DNA of 64,000 nt from Streptomyces sp. GSL17-111. GTDB taxonomy: Bacteria > Actinomycetota > Actinomycetes > Streptomycetales > Streptomycetaceae. The stretch is taken from positions 2,784,001-2,848,000 of the forward strand of contig NZ_JBAJNS010000001.1 in the NCBI RefSeq assembly GCF_037911585.1, written 5' to 3'. The notes under the pieces are model-generated. The model was given only the letters and a program-made list of their open reading frames with translations. It had not been told where the DNA came from and did no database searches. A program made the translations under genes and the position numbers. Numbering within the stretch: position 1 is the first letter of the stretch; every line of letters begins with the position of its first letter. This document shows positions 9,169 to 18,092 of this stretch, piece by piece.

Positions 9169-9861
9169 ATGCACAGCAGCTCCACCCCTCCGCGCCGAGG
9201 GCGCCTCCACCGCGCCGGTGTCGCCCTCGGCACCGCCGCCGTCCTGGCTCTCGGCCTCGCCGCCTGCGGCGGATCGGACGGCACCGGGGACGAGGACCGG
9301 TCCGTCGCCGAGGTGTCCGGCGCCGCCGACACCGAGCAGGGCACCGTGCTCAGCAAGCCCTTCGCCAAGCCCGACCTCGTGCTCACCGACACCGCCGGCG
9401 AGGAGTACAGCCTGGTCGAGGAGACGAAGGGGAAGCCCACCCTCATCTACTTCGGCTACACCAACTGCCCCGACGTGTGCCCGTTGACCATGGGCAACAT
9501 CGCCGTCGCCGAGTCCCAGCTCGACGCGGAGCAGCGGGAGGAGCTCCAGGTCGTCTTCGTCACCACCGACCCGGACCGGGACACCCCAGAGGAGCTCGGG
9601 TCCTGGCTCAAGGGTGTGGCGCCCGGGGCCGTCGGCCTCACCGGCGACTTCGCCACCATCCAGGCCGGTGCGCGCAGCCTCGGGATCAGCGTCGAACCGT
9701 CGACCGTGAACGAGGACGGCGAGGTCGAGTCCATGCACGGCTCGCAGGTGCTGTTCTTCTCCCCCGAGGACGACAAGGCCCGCGTCCTCTACACGGAGGA
9801 CGTGCCGCTGGAGACGTACGAGAAGGACCTGCCCAAGCTCGTCGAGGGGAAGCTGCCGTGA
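9169..9861 (+). CDS. sco: Sco1/SenC-type copper chaperone lipoprotein
   Basis: A 230-residue lipoprotein. The signal peptide ends in the lipobox LAAC (Cys about 32), placing it on the outer face of the membrane. The thioredoxin-fold Sco domain carries the copper ligands CPDVC (Cys100, Cys104) within YFGYTNCPDVCPLTM and the distal His (about 190) in MHGSQVLFF. Sco proteins deliver copper to the CuA site of cytochrome oxidase; in S. lividans the orthologue also serves extracellular cuproenzymes. ATG 9169 follows CAAGGAACG. The next gene starts inside its stop codon (GTGA), indicating translational coupling with the PCuAC chaperone. Confidence 0.92.
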   Translation: MHSSSTPPRRGRLHRAGVALGTAAVLALGLAACGGSDGTGDEDRSVAEVSGAADTEQGTVLSKPFAKPDLVLTDTAGEEYSLVEETKGKPTLIYFGYTNCPDVCPLTMGNIAVAESQLDAEQREELQVVFVTTDPDRDTPEELGSWLKGVAPGAVGLTGDFATIQAGARSLGISVEPSTVNEDGEVESMHGSQVLFFSPEDDKARVLYTEDVPLETYEKDLPKLVEGKLP

Positions 9862-10418
9862 CCGGGGCGAAGCGTTTCCGCACGCCCCTGGCCGCCGCGC
9901 TCGCCCTCGCCGGCTCGTTCGTCCTCTCCGCGTGCGGGTCCTCCGGCCCCGCACCGGGCGCGGTCGAGGGCAGCGCGTACATGCCCGTCCCCGTCACCGA
10001 GAAGCTCGCCGCCGGGTACCTCACGCTCACCAACGACGGCGACGAGGCGGACACGCTGACGTCCGTGACCAGCGACCTCTCCGACGACATCACGCTCCAC
10101 CGCACCGTCGACAACACGATGAAGCGCGTGGAATCCTTCCCCGTCCCGGCCGACGGGCGGCTCGAACTGCGCAGGGGCGGCAATCACCTGATGTTCGCGG
10201 ACCTCGAGCGCAAGCCGAGTGAGGGGGACACCGTGACCGTGACACTGCACTTCGAGACGTCCGACCCCCTCACGCTGGAGGTGCCGGTGAAGGCCGCCAC
10301 CTACCGCCCGGCCTCGGACGGGGGCGGCTCCGGCGACGCGGGAGCGGCCCCCGACGAACACGAGGACCACGGGGACGGAGCGCACGAGGACCACGGAGAC
10401 CACGGAGACCACCAGTGA
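9858..10418 (+). CDS. PCu(A)C-type copper chaperone lipoprotein (ECuC-like)
   Basis: A 186-residue exported protein. Signal peptide ends in the lipobox LSAC (about residues 25-28). The PCu(A)C domain follows (about 35-145) with the His/Met copper motif: TLHRTVDNTMKRV, then NHLMFADL about 20 residues later. The extreme C-terminus is a His/Asp/Glu-rich tail (HEDHGDGAHEDHGDHGDH), likely extra metal-binding capacity. GTG 9858 overlaps the sco stop. In S. lividans the equivalent protein (ECuC) passes Cu(I) to Sco. It is followed after 13 bases by the CopC-CopD gene. Confidence 0.9.
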   Translation: MTGAKRFRTPLAAALALAGSFVLSACGSSGPAPGAVEGSAYMPVPVTEKLAAGYLTLTNDGDEADTLTSVTSDLSDDITLHRTVDNTMKRVESFPVPADGRLELRRGGNHLMFADLERKPSEGDTVTVTLHFETSDPLTLEVPVKAATYRPASDGGGSGDAGAAPDEHEDHGDGAHEDHGDHGDHQ

Positions 10419-10431
10419 GGTCCTGCCGACG

Positions 10432-12411
10432 ATGACCACCGCCCTCCCGCCGCGTCGGCGTCCCGCCGCGCACCCGCGCCTGCTGCTCGGCCTCGCGCTC
10501 GCCTGCGCGACCCTGCTCGCGTCGCTGGCCTGGGCCGCTCCGGCGGCCGCCCACGCCTCGCTGGTCGGCACCGACCCGGCGGAGGGCTCGGTCGTCGACC
10601 GGGCACCCGAGGACGTCTCGCTGACCTTCTCCGAGGACGTCGCCCTCTCCGCCGACGGCGTGCGGGTGCTGGACCCGGGCGGGGACCGGGCGGACAGCGG
10701 CCAGGTGACCGAGTCGGCACCGCGCACGTTCGACGTGGCCCTGACCCCGGGCATCCCCGACGGCACGTACACGGTGGCCTGGCAGGCCGTGTCCGCCGAC
10801 AGCCACCCCATCGCCGGGGCGTTCACCTTCTCCATCGGCGCCCCGTCGGAGACGAGCGTCAGCCTGGCGCAGGAGCGGCCCGGCACCGGGCCGGTGGCGC
10901 TGCTCTACGACGTCGCCCGCTACGCGGCCTACGCGGGCTTCGTGCTGCTGGTCGGCGGCGTCGCGTTCGTGCTGGCGTGCTGGCCCGGCGGGGCGGGCGC
11001 CCAGCCGGTGCGTCGGGTCGTCATCACGGGCTGGGTGACGCTGCTGGTGGCCACGCTCGCCCTGCTCCTGCTGCGCGCCCCGTACACCACCGGGGGCGGC
11101 CTCGCGGACGCCCTCGACCTCGGCGGCGTCCGCGCGGTGCTGGACACGAAGACGGGCACCGCCCTCGTCTCCCGGCTGCTGCTGCTGGGCGCCGCGGCGC
11201 TGTTCGTCGCCGTCCTGTTCGGGACGTTCGCCCGGCTGCGCACCGGCTCCGGGGAACCGGAGCAACAGCGGGAGCCGGACGGGCCGGGGGCGCGGGACGA
11301 GCAGGCCGAGAAGGACCGGCGGGACCTGCGGTACGGGCTCGCACTCGGCGGCGGCGTGGTCGCGGTGGGGCTGGCGGCGACGTGGGCGCTGTCCGAGCAC
11401 GCCTCCACCGGCATCCAGACGAGCATCGCCGTCCCCGTGGACATCGTGCACCTGCTGTGCGTCGCCGCGTGGCTGGGCGGGCTGGCCGCGCTGGCCGCGA
11501 CCCTGCGGTGGGGCCCGCCGGTACCCCGCACGGCGGTGACGGCCTTCTCCCGGCTGGCGTTCGGCAGCGTGGTGCTGCTCGTCGCGACGGGGCTGTACCA
11601 GTCGTGGCGGCAGGTCGGCGACTGGTCGGCGCTGACGTCCACCGACTACGGACGGCTGCTGCTGGTGAAGGCGGTGCTCGTCGCCGTCCTGGTGGGCGTG
11701 GCCGCCGGTTCCCGGCGGTGGACGGCCCGGCTCGGCGACGCCCCGCCCGAAGGGGCCGCAGAGAACGCCGACACCGACACCGACACCGACGCCGCCGCCG
11801 GGGACGCGGGCCGGGGCGGGGACCCGCTGCCGGACGCCGTCTCCCCCGAGCGGGCCGCGCAACTCGCCCGGCAGCGCGCGGCCGTGGCGACCGCACGCCG
11901 CAGGCGCGCGAGGGACGCCGACGCGCCCCGCGCCGCGTTGCGCCGCTCCGTGCTGGCCGAGGCGGGGATCGCCGTCGTGCTGCTGGCCGTCACCACCGGG
12001 CTGACCGGCAGCGAACCGGCCCGCACGGCCGCCGGGGGCACCGCACCCGGCGCGGCCGGATCCGTCGCGGTGAGCGTCCCGTTCGACACGGGCGGACCCG
12101 GCGGCGCGGGGACGGCGGAGGTGGAGCTGGACCCGGGCGGCCCCGGGGAGAACACGCTGACCGTCGACACCGACGTGTCGGCGGTGGAGGTGCGCGTCGC
12201 GCTGACGCTGCCCTCCCGGGACATCGGCCCACTCACCGTCACGCCGGAGGCGTCCGACAGCACCGGACTGCGCTGGTCGGCGCCGGACGTCCAGGTGCCC
12301 GTCGAGGGCGAGTGGGAGATAGCCGTCACCGTCCGCACCTCGGACGTCGACCAGGTGACCGAGAAGAAGACCGTCACGATCGGCCGAAGCGACACTCATG
12401 AGCACACGTAA
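10432..12411 (+). CDS. copCD: CopC-CopD fusion copper resistance/import protein
   Basis: A 659-residue fusion. A signal peptide ends at AAPAAA, so the mature protein would start with His (HASLVGTDPAEGS), the CopC copper ligand. The CopC domain spans about 40-140 (TVAWQAVSADSHPIAGAFTF carries the second His cluster). A CopD membrane domain of about eight helices covers about 155-440, followed by an extra helix near 500-520 and an extracytoplasmic beta-rich C-terminal domain of about 120 residues resembling YtkA/FixH-like modules. A long acidic Asp-Thr linker (about 440-475) separates them. It likely moves copper across the membrane in concert with the chaperones upstream. Its 3' end overlaps the DyP gene by 14 bases. 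Confidence 0.9.
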   Translation: MTTALPPRRRPAAHPRLLLGLALACATLLASLAWAAPAAAHASLVGTDPAEGSVVDRAPEDVSLTFSEDVALSADGVRVLDPGGDRADSGQVTESAPRTFDVALTPGIPDGTYTVAWQAVSADSHPIAGAFTFSIGAPSETSVSLAQERPGTGPVALLYDVARYAAYAGFVLLVGGVAFVLACWPGGAGAQPVRRVVITGWVTLLVATLALLLLRAPYTTGGGLADALDLGGVRAVLDTKTGTALVSRLLLLGAAALFVAVLFGTFARLRTGSGEPEQQREPDGPGARDEQAEKDRRDLRYGLALGGGVVAVGLAATWALSEHASTGIQTSIAVPVDIVHLLCVAAWLGGLAALAATLRWGPPVPRTAVTAFSRLAFGSVVLLVATGLYQSWRQVGDWSALTSTDYGRLLLVKAVLVAVLVGVAAGSRRWTARLGDAPPEGAAENADTDTDTDAAAGDAGRGGDPLPDAVSPERAAQLARQRAAVATARRRRARDADAPRAALRRSVLAEAGIAVVLLAVTTGLTGSEPARTAAGGTAPGAAGSVAVSVPFDTGGPGGAGTAEVELDPGGPGENTLTVDTDVSAVEVRVALTLPSRDIGPLTVTPEASDSTGLRWSAPDVQVPVEGEWEIAVTVRTSDVDQVTEKKTVTIGRSDTHEHT

Positions 12412-13708
12412 CGACAGCATCCCCGACACCCCCGACACCCCTGACACCGACCGCACCGCCGGTCACAGCGGCCCGCACGTCTCCCGGCGACGGCTCCTCG
12501 GGACGGCCGGGGCCGCCGGGGCGGCCGGTCTGGCCGTGGGCGCGGCGGGCGGCGTCCTCGGGCACGCGGCGACGCGGGAGGCGGCGCCGACGGCGCTGAG
12601 CAGCGTCGGCCGCACGGCCTACGCCTTCCACGGACGCCACCAGCCCGGCATCGTCGAGCCGGTGCAGGCGCACGGCCGGCTCGTCGCCTTCGACCTCGCG
12701 CCGGGGGCCGGACGCCGGGAGGCGGCCGCCCTGCTGCGCCGCTGGTCGCGCGCGGCCGCCGAGCTGATGGCGGGCCGGACGGCCGAGGACACGAGCACGG
12801 GGAGCGCGCTGGACGCCGGGCCCTCCGCGCTGACGGTCACCTTCGGGCTCGGTGCCTCCTTCTTCGACCGCACCGGGCTGGCCGACGCCCGGCCCGCCGC
12901 GCTCGCGCCGCTGCCGGAGTTCTCCGGCGACGCGCTGGACCGGCGGCGCTCGGACGGCGACCTGTGGGTGCAGATCGGCGCCGACGACGCCCTGGTGGCC
13001 TTCGACGCCCTGCGCGCCGTCGAGCGCGCGGCCGGTGACGCCGCCCGCGTCCGCTGGCAGATGGCGGGCTTCAACCGGACGCCCGGCGCGACCGCGCGAC
13101 CGCGTCCGCAGCGCAACCTCATGGGCCAGGTCGACGGCACGAACAACCCCGTGCCGTCGGACCCGGACTTCGACGAGCGCGTCTTCGTCCCGCGCGAGGG
13201 CACCGGCGGTCGGCACCCGGCCTGGATGGCCGACGGCTCCTACGCCGTCGTCCGCCGCATCCGGATGCTGCTCGACGACTGGGACCGGGCCCCGCTCGCC
13301 GAGCAGGAGAAGGTCATCGGCCGACGCAGGTCGGACGGCGCGCCGCTGTCCGGCGGCGGTGAGCGGACCCCGGTGGACCTGGACAAGCGCACGGCAGACG
13401 GCACACTCGCGATCGCGGCCGACGCCCATGTGCGGGTGTCGGCCCCGGAGACGAACGGCGGTGCCGCGATGCTGCGCCGCTCGTACTCGTACCACGACGG
13501 CCACGACGCCGACGGCGCCCCGGACGCGGGGCTGCTGTTCGTCGCCTGGCAGGCGGACCCGGTGCGCGGCTTCGTGCCGGTGCAGCGCAAGCTGGACCGG
13601 GGCGACGCGCTGTCGGCGTTCGTCCGGCACGAGGCCAGCGCGCTGTTCGCCGTGCCCCCGGCCGCGCCGGAGGGCGGGTACGTGGCCCAGCCCCTGCTGG
13701 AGGGCTGA
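12398..13708 (+). CDS. dtpA: Tat-exported Dyp-type heme peroxidase (DtpA-like)
   Basis: A 436-residue protein. The N-terminus carries a twin-arginine signal (SRRRLLG, Arg30-32) followed by an Ala/Gly hydrophobic stretch to about residue 60. The DyP domain shows the distal motif GQVDGTNN (Asp about 246) and a candidate proximal heme His in ADAHVRVSAPE (about 345). DyP enzymes use hydrogen peroxide to oxidise dyes, phenolics or metal ions. In S. lividans the orthologue DtpA is co-encoded with Sco, ECuC and CopCD and works in maturation or use of the copper oxidase GlxA. Overlap with copCD argues for one transcript. Confidence 0.9.
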   Translation: MSTRNDSIPDTPDTPDTDRTAGHSGPHVSRRRLLGTAGAAGAAGLAVGAAGGVLGHAATREAAPTALSSVGRTAYAFHGRHQPGIVEPVQAHGRLVAFDLAPGAGRREAAALLRRWSRAAAELMAGRTAEDTSTGSALDAGPSALTVTFGLGASFFDRTGLADARPAALAPLPEFSGDALDRRRSDGDLWVQIGADDALVAFDALRAVERAAGDAARVRWQMAGFNRTPGATARPRPQRNLMGQVDGTNNPVPSDPDFDERVFVPREGTGGRHPAWMADGSYAVVRRIRMLLDDWDRAPLAEQEKVIGRRRSDGAPLSGGGERTPVDLDKRTADGTLAIAADAHVRVSAPETNGGAAMLRRSYSYHDGHDADGAPDAGLLFVAWQADPVRGFVPVQRKLDRGDALSAFVRHEASALFAVPPAAPEGGYVAQPLLEG

Positions 13709-13796
13709 CGCGCGCGCCGACGGCCCCCGGGACAGCGCTGAGGCGGCGCGTGAGACGGCGCCCCACGGGCGCGTCGGCTGCGCCTACTCTTGCGCC

Positions 13797-14726
13797 ATGT
13801 CACCTGCCAGCCGCTACACCTATCTGGGCCCCGAGGGAACCTTCACCGAGGCGGCGCTGCGCTCACTCCCGGAAGCCGCGACCCGCGAGCTCGTCCCCAT
13901 GGTCTCCGTGGCCACCGCCCTGGACGCGGTGCGGGCCGGCGAGGCGGCCGGGGCGCTCGTCCCCATCGAGAACTCGGTGGAGGGCGGCGTCACGGCGACG
14001 CTGGACGAACTGGCGTCCGGGCGACCGCTGATGATCTACCGGGAGGTGCTGCTGCCGATCGCGTTCGCGCTGCTGGTGCGGCCCGGTACCGGGCTGGAGT
14101 CGATCAAGACGGTCACCGGTCACCCGGTGGCCCAGCCGCAGGTGCGCAAGTGGCTCGCCGCACACCTGCCGGAGGCCGGCTGGGAGTCGGCCGCGTCGAA
14201 CGCCGACGGCGCCCGGCTGGTGCAGGAGGGCCGTTACGACGCCGCGTTCGCCGGTGAGTTCGCCGCCGCGACCTACGGCCTTGAGCCCCTCGTGCGGGAC
14301 ATCCACGACGCGGAGAACGCGGTGACGCGGTTCGTGCTCGTGGGCCGCCCGGCCCGGCCGGCCGCCCCGACGGGCGCGGACAAGACGTCGGTGGTGATGT
14401 GGCTGCGCAAGGACCACCCGGGTGCGCTGCTGGAGCTGCTGCACGAGTTCTCCTCGCGCGGCGTCAACATGATGCGCATCGAGTCGCGTCCCACCGGTGA
14501 GGGCATCGGCCGGTACTGCTTCTCGGTCGACTGCGAGGGCCACCTCCAGGACCGGCGGGTGGCGGACGTGCTGATGGGGCTGCGGCGGTCCTGCCGGGAG
14601 GTGCGTTTCCTCGGCTCCTACCCGCGCGCCGACGAGGTCCGGCCCACGCTGGAACCCGGCACGACGGACGGGGACTTCACGGCGGCGGCGGACTGGGTCC
14701 AGCGGTGCATGGACGGCCGGGGCTGA
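13797..14726 (+). CDS. pheA: Prephenate dehydratase
   Basis: A 309-residue monofunctional enzyme converting prephenate to phenylpyruvate in phenylalanine biosynthesis. It opens YTYLGPEGTFTEAAL, typical of the dehydratase domain (about 5-185). The catalytic TRF motif is in NAVTRFVLVG. A regulatory ACT domain follows (about 200-275; DHPGALLELLHEF, NMMRIESRP), which binds Phe for feedback inhibition. No chorismate mutase domain is fused, as usual in actinomycetes. Start ATG 13797 lies just before conserved sequence; a clear ribosome binding site is not visible. It precedes serS, separated by a long structured intergenic region. Confidence 0.94.
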   Translation: MSPASRYTYLGPEGTFTEAALRSLPEAATRELVPMVSVATALDAVRAGEAAGALVPIENSVEGGVTATLDELASGRPLMIYREVLLPIAFALLVRPGTGLESIKTVTGHPVAQPQVRKWLAAHLPEAGWESAASNADGARLVQEGRYDAAFAGEFAAATYGLEPLVRDIHDAENAVTRFVLVGRPARPAAPTGADKTSVVMWLRKDHPGALLELLHEFSSRGVNMMRIESRPTGEGIGRYCFSVDCEGHLQDRRVADVLMGLRRSCREVRFLGSYPRADEVRPTLEPGTTDGDFTAAADWVQRCMDGRG

Positions 14727-15190
14727 GCGCGGCCGCCGGAGTGCGGGAGTTATCCACAGGTTGGGGTGTCCTTCCTGTGCATAAGTCGACACCGGCGCCC
14801 GACGACACGGAGGCGGCCGCCACGTCACACCGTCGAGCGGTCAAGGCGACACCCGCCCGTCACCCGATACGGTGAGGCACGTCACGCGGAATCCGCCCGC
14901 ATGGGGAGGGGGCTCGGGTTTACCCGGCGAATAGCCCGAATTGCCCGGGTAATTCGATGCGACCAAGCCCGCGAAACCTACCCCGCAAACCTCCACCCCT
15001 CATTTCCACAAGCTGTTCGTGCACCCTGTGGATATCCCCGCGGACCCCGCGTGACCTGTGGATAAGCCGTCACGGAAGCTTCACGACCCACCATGGGACC
15101 ATGCGCTGCAAAACCGTGGAAAACGGACGAAAAACCAGCGCGTCGGATATCGGTTGGGGGCTCCCGCCCCGGCGCCGGTAGCCTGGGGTG
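14727..15190. other. Intergenic region pheA-serS, relatively AT-rich
   Basis: About 460 bases without a convincing gene. Compared with its flanks it is A+T-richer from about 14930 to 15130. It holds four DnaA-box-like 9-mers (listed separately) and probably the serS promoter and leader. No T-box-like or aminoacyl-tRNA-sensing structure could be recognised by eye. Confidence 0.6.
14750..15065. other. Cluster of DnaA-box-like 9-mers
   Basis: TTATCCACA at 14750-14758 (+). TGTGCATAA at 14776-14784, which reads TTATGCACA on the minus strand. TGTGGATAT at 15027-15035, which reads ATATCCACA. TGTGGATAA at 15057-15065, which reads TTATCCACA. Three match the general DnaA consensus TTATNCACA exactly and one has a single difference. 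The preferred Streptomyces box is TTGTCCACA, so affinity may be moderate. Arrangement: one inward-facing pair at each end of a 320-base stretch. Confidence 0.55.
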
Positions 15191-16468
15191 GTGATCGACC
15201 TTCGCCTGCTTCGTGAGGACCCGGACCGTGTGCGCGCCTCCCAGCGCGCCCGAGGAGAGGACGTCGGCCTCGTCGACGAACTCCTCGCCGCCGACGAGCG
15301 GCGCAGGTCCTCCAGCGTCCGCTTCGACGAACTGCGCTCCGAGCAGAAGCAGCTCGGCAAGCTCGTTCCCAAGGCCACCGGGGACGAGAAGGCCGAGCTC
15401 CTGCGCCGGGCCGGGGAGCTGTCCTCCGCCGTCAAGGCCGCCGACGCCGAGCAGAACGAGGCCGTCGCCCGGACGCAGGAGCTGCTGGGGCGGCTCGGCA
15501 ACCTCGTCCACCCCGACGTCCCGGTCGGCGGCGAGGACGACTTCACCGTGCTGGAGACGATCGGCACCCCCCGCGACTTCGCGGCCGAGGGCTTCGAGCC
15601 GAAGGACCACCTGGACCTGGGCAGGCTGCTCGGCGCGATCGACGTGGAGCGCGGCGCGAAGGTCTCCGGCTCGCGTTTCTACTACCTCTCGGGCGTGGGC
15701 GCGCTGCTGGAGCTGGCCCTGGTCAACGCGGCCATCGCGCAGGCCACCGCGGCCGGTTTCACCCCGATGCTGACGCCCGCCCTCGTCACGCCGCGTGCCA
15801 TGGAGGGCACCGGCTTCCTCGGGCAGGCCGCCCAGGACGTCTACCACCTGGAGAAGGACGACCTCTACCTCGTCGGCACCTCCGAGGTCCCGCTCGCCGC
15901 CTACCACATGGACGAGATCGTGGACGGCGGAAAGCTGCCGCTGCGGTACGCGGGTTTCTCGCCCTGCTTCCGCCGCGAGGCCGGCACCTACGGCAAGGAC
16001 ACCCGGGGCATCTTCCGCGTCCACCAGTTCGACAAGGTGGAGATGTTCTCCTTCGTCGCCCCCGAGGAGGCCGAGGCGGAGCACGCGCGCCTGCTGGAGT
16101 GGGAGAAGCAGTGGCTGACCTCCCTCGAACTGCCCTTCCAGGTCATCGACGTCGCCACCGGCGACCTCGGCGCCTCCGCCTCGCGCAAGTTCGACTGCGA
16201 GGCGTGGATCCCCACCCAGGGCAAGTACCGCGAGCTGACCTCCACGTCCAACTGCGACGAGTTCCAGGCCCGGCGCCTCGGGGTGCGGATGCGCGACGGC
16301 AAGCAGGTGCGCCCGCTGGCCACGCTGAACGGCACCCTGTGCGCCGTCCCCCGCACCATCGTCGCGCTGCTGGAGAACCACCAGCGGGCGGACGGTTCGG
16401 TGCGCGTGCCGGAGGCGCTCCGCCCGTACCTGGGCGGGCGCGAGCTGCTGGAGCCCGTCGCCTCGTGA
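15191..16468 (+). CDS. serS: Seryl-tRNA synthetase
   Basis: A 425-residue class II synthetase that charges tRNA-Ser. The N-terminal tRNA-binding arm is a long antiparallel coiled coil (about residues 28-110, charged heptads such as [18 protein letters not shown]). Motif 2 is [21 protein letters not shown] and motif 3 is [20 protein letters not shown], with [12 protein letters not shown] for serine/ATP binding. Length is that of actinobacterial SerRS. GTG 15191 gives the normal [10 protein letters not shown] start; GTG 15188 directly before it is the alternative. The next gene begins in its stop codon (GTGA). Confidence 0.96.
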   Translation: MIDLRLLREDPDRVRASQRARGEDVGLVDELLAADERRRSSSVRFDELRSEQKQLGKLVPKATGDEKAELLRRAGELSSAVKAADAEQNEAVARTQELLGRLGNLVHPDVPVGGEDDFTVLETIGTPRDFAAEGFEPKDHLDLGRLLGAIDVERGAKVSGSRFYYLSGVGALLELALVNAAIAQATAAGFTPMLTPALVTPRAMEGTGFLGQAAQDVYHLEKDDLYLVGTSEVPLAAYHMDEIVDGGKLPLRYAGFSPCFRREAGTYGKDTRGIFRVHQFDKVEMFSFVAPEEAEAEHARLLEWEKQWLTSLELPFQVIDVATGDLGASASRKFDCEAWIPTQGKYRELTSTSNCDEFQARRLGVRMRDGKQVRPLATLNGTLCAVPRTIVALLENHQRADGSVRVPEALRPYLGGRELLEPVAS

Positions 16469-17268
16469 GCTTCCCCTACGGGCTTGTGGCGACCGACCTC
16501 GACGGCACCCTGCTGCGGAGCGACGAGACCGTCTCCCCGCGCACCCGTGACGCGCTGGCCGCCGCCACGGCGGCCGGTGCCGCGCACCTGGTGGTCACCG
16601 GCCGCTCCGTGCCCTGGGCGCGCCACCTCCTCGACGCCCTCGACTACCGGGGTCTCGCCGTGTGCGGGCAGGGCGGGCAGGTGTACCACGCGGGCGAGCA
16701 CCGGCTGCTGACGTCCGTCACGCTCGACCGCCGGCTGGCTCAGCTCGCGGTGGAGCGCATCGAGGCCGTGACCGGACCGCTGCTGCTGGCCGCCGCGCGG
16801 GACGGTCTGGACGGCGAGGTGCTGGCCACGGCTGGCTACCGCGTCCAGCCCGGGCCGCCGCCGGTGCGGGCCTGCCCGGAGCGGGACGAGCTGTGGGCGG
16901 CGCCGCTGGCCAAGCTCTACCTCCAGCACTCCGAGCTCTCCGAGGACGCCCTGGCCAAGGCGGCCTGGGAGGCGGCCGGTGCGCTCGTCGGCGTCACCGT
17001 GTCCGGGCCCGACCTCGTCGAGCTGCTGCCGCCGGGGCTCTCGAAGGCCACCGGCCTGTCGCTGGCCGCCCGTCGGCTCGGCGTCCGGGCCGCCGGGACG
17101 ATCGCGTTCGGCGACATGCCGAACGACGTGCCCATGCTCCGCTGGGCCGGGTACGGCGTGGCCATGGCGGACGCCCACCCCGAGCTGCGGGACGTCGCCG
17201 ACGAGGTCACCGCGTCCCACGACGACGACGGCGTCGCCCGCGTGCTGGAACGCCTGCTCGCGCTCTGA
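16465..17268 (+). CDS. HAD superfamily (Cof-type) phosphatase
   Basis: A 267-residue HAD hydrolase of the Cof/IIB subgroup. The nucleophile motif is ATDLDGTLL (about residues 8-16), motif II is VVTGRS, and motif IV is [13 protein letters not shown] with the metal-binding Asp pair. A C2-type cap lies between (about 85-190). The substrate cannot be deduced; relatives dephosphorylate sugar phosphates, FMN or nucleotides. Start GTG overlaps the serS stop, so it is translationally coupled to serS. A paralogue of the same type lies at 40371-41270. Confidence 0.9.
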   Translation: MSFPYGLVATDLDGTLLRSDETVSPRTRDALAAATAAGAAHLVVTGRSVPWARHLLDALDYRGLAVCGQGGQVYHAGEHRLLTSVTLDRRLAQLAVERIEAVTGPLLLAAARDGLDGEVLATAGYRVQPGPPPVRACPERDELWAAPLAKLYLQHSELSEDALAKAAWEAAGALVGVTVSGPDLVELLPPGLSKATGLSLAARRLGVRAAGTIAFGDMPNDVPMLRWAGYGVAMADAHPELRDVADEVTASHDDDGVARVLERLLAL

Positions 17269-17301
17269 GGTTCCCCGGCTCCCTGACGCTACGCTCACGC
17301 C

Positions 17302-18057
17302 ATGACGCGGACAGTGGTGATCAGCGGAGGCGGCAGCGGTATCGGACTGGCGACGGCGCGGTGCTTCGCGGCGGAGGGTGACCAGGTCGTCCTGGCCGGG
17401 CGGCGCGCGGACGTCCTGGACGAGGCGGTGCGACGGGTGCCCGGCGCCCTCGCCGTCCCGGCCGACCTCGCCACGGCGGCGGGCGCGCGGCAGGTGGCCC
17501 GGGTCGTGGCGGCGGAGTTCGGCGCGGTGGACGTGCTCGTGCACAGCGCGGGCGGGAACGGCGGCCGGGAGCCGGAGCCCGAGGACCTGGACCGCACGGA
17601 CCCGGTGGCCGGCGCCGAGCACGACTGGACGCTGAACTTCCGGCTCAACACGCTGACCGCCGTGCTGCTCACGGAGGCCCTGCGGCCCCGGCTGGCCTCC
17701 CCCGGCGGCCGGGTGCTGTTCCTCAGCTCCATCGCCGCCTACCGGGGCTCCGGCTCGGGCGCCTACGCGGCGAGCAAGGCCGCGCTCCACCCGTACGCCT
17801 TCGACCTGGCCCGCACGCTCGGGCCGCGCGGCGTGACGGTCAACGTGGTGGCGCCCGGGTACGTCGAGTCCACGGAGTTCTTCGGCGCGGGCCTGTCGCC
17901 CGAGCGGCACGAACACCTCGTCGAGGAGACGTTCACCGGCCGGCCCGGCACGCCCGGGGACGTCGCGGAGACGCTGCACTGGCTCGCCTCGCACTCGGCC
18001 GGGCACATCACCGGCCAGGTCATCCAGGTGAACGGCGGAGCGCGGCTCGGGCTCTGA
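17302..18057 (+). CDS. Short-chain dehydrogenase/reductase
   Basis: A 251-residue classical SDR. The dinucleotide motif is ISGGGSGIGLATA (residues 7-19), and the NNAG position reads HSAGGNGG. The catalytic residues are a Ser in LFLSSIAAYRG and the YAASK motif (Tyr about 155, Lys about 159); PGYVESTEFF follows. Coenzyme preference may be NADP, since GRRADV follows strand 2. It lies 33 bases after the HAD gene. Substrate unknown. Confidence 0.9.
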   Translation: MTRTVVISGGGSGIGLATARCFAAEGDQVVLAGRRADVLDEAVRRVPGALAVPADLATAAGARQVARVVAAEFGAVDVLVHSAGGNGGREPEPEDLDRTDPVAGAEHDWTLNFRLNTLTAVLLTEALRPRLASPGGRVLFLSSIAAYRGSGSGAYAASKAALHPYAFDLARTLGPRGVTVNVVAPGYVESTEFFGAGLSPERHEHLVEETFTGRPGTPGDVAETLHWLASHSAGHITGQVIQVNGGARLGL

Positions 18058-18061
18058 GGGC

Positions 18062-18079
18062 GCCGGGCACACGCCCGGC
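18062..18079. terminator. Hairpin terminator between convergent genes
   Basis: GCCGGGC and GCCCGGC flank loop ACAC, in the 35 bases between the stop of the SDR gene and the stop of the minus-strand flavoprotein gene. Confidence 0.55.
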
Positions 18080-18092
18080 ACCCTACGCGGCG

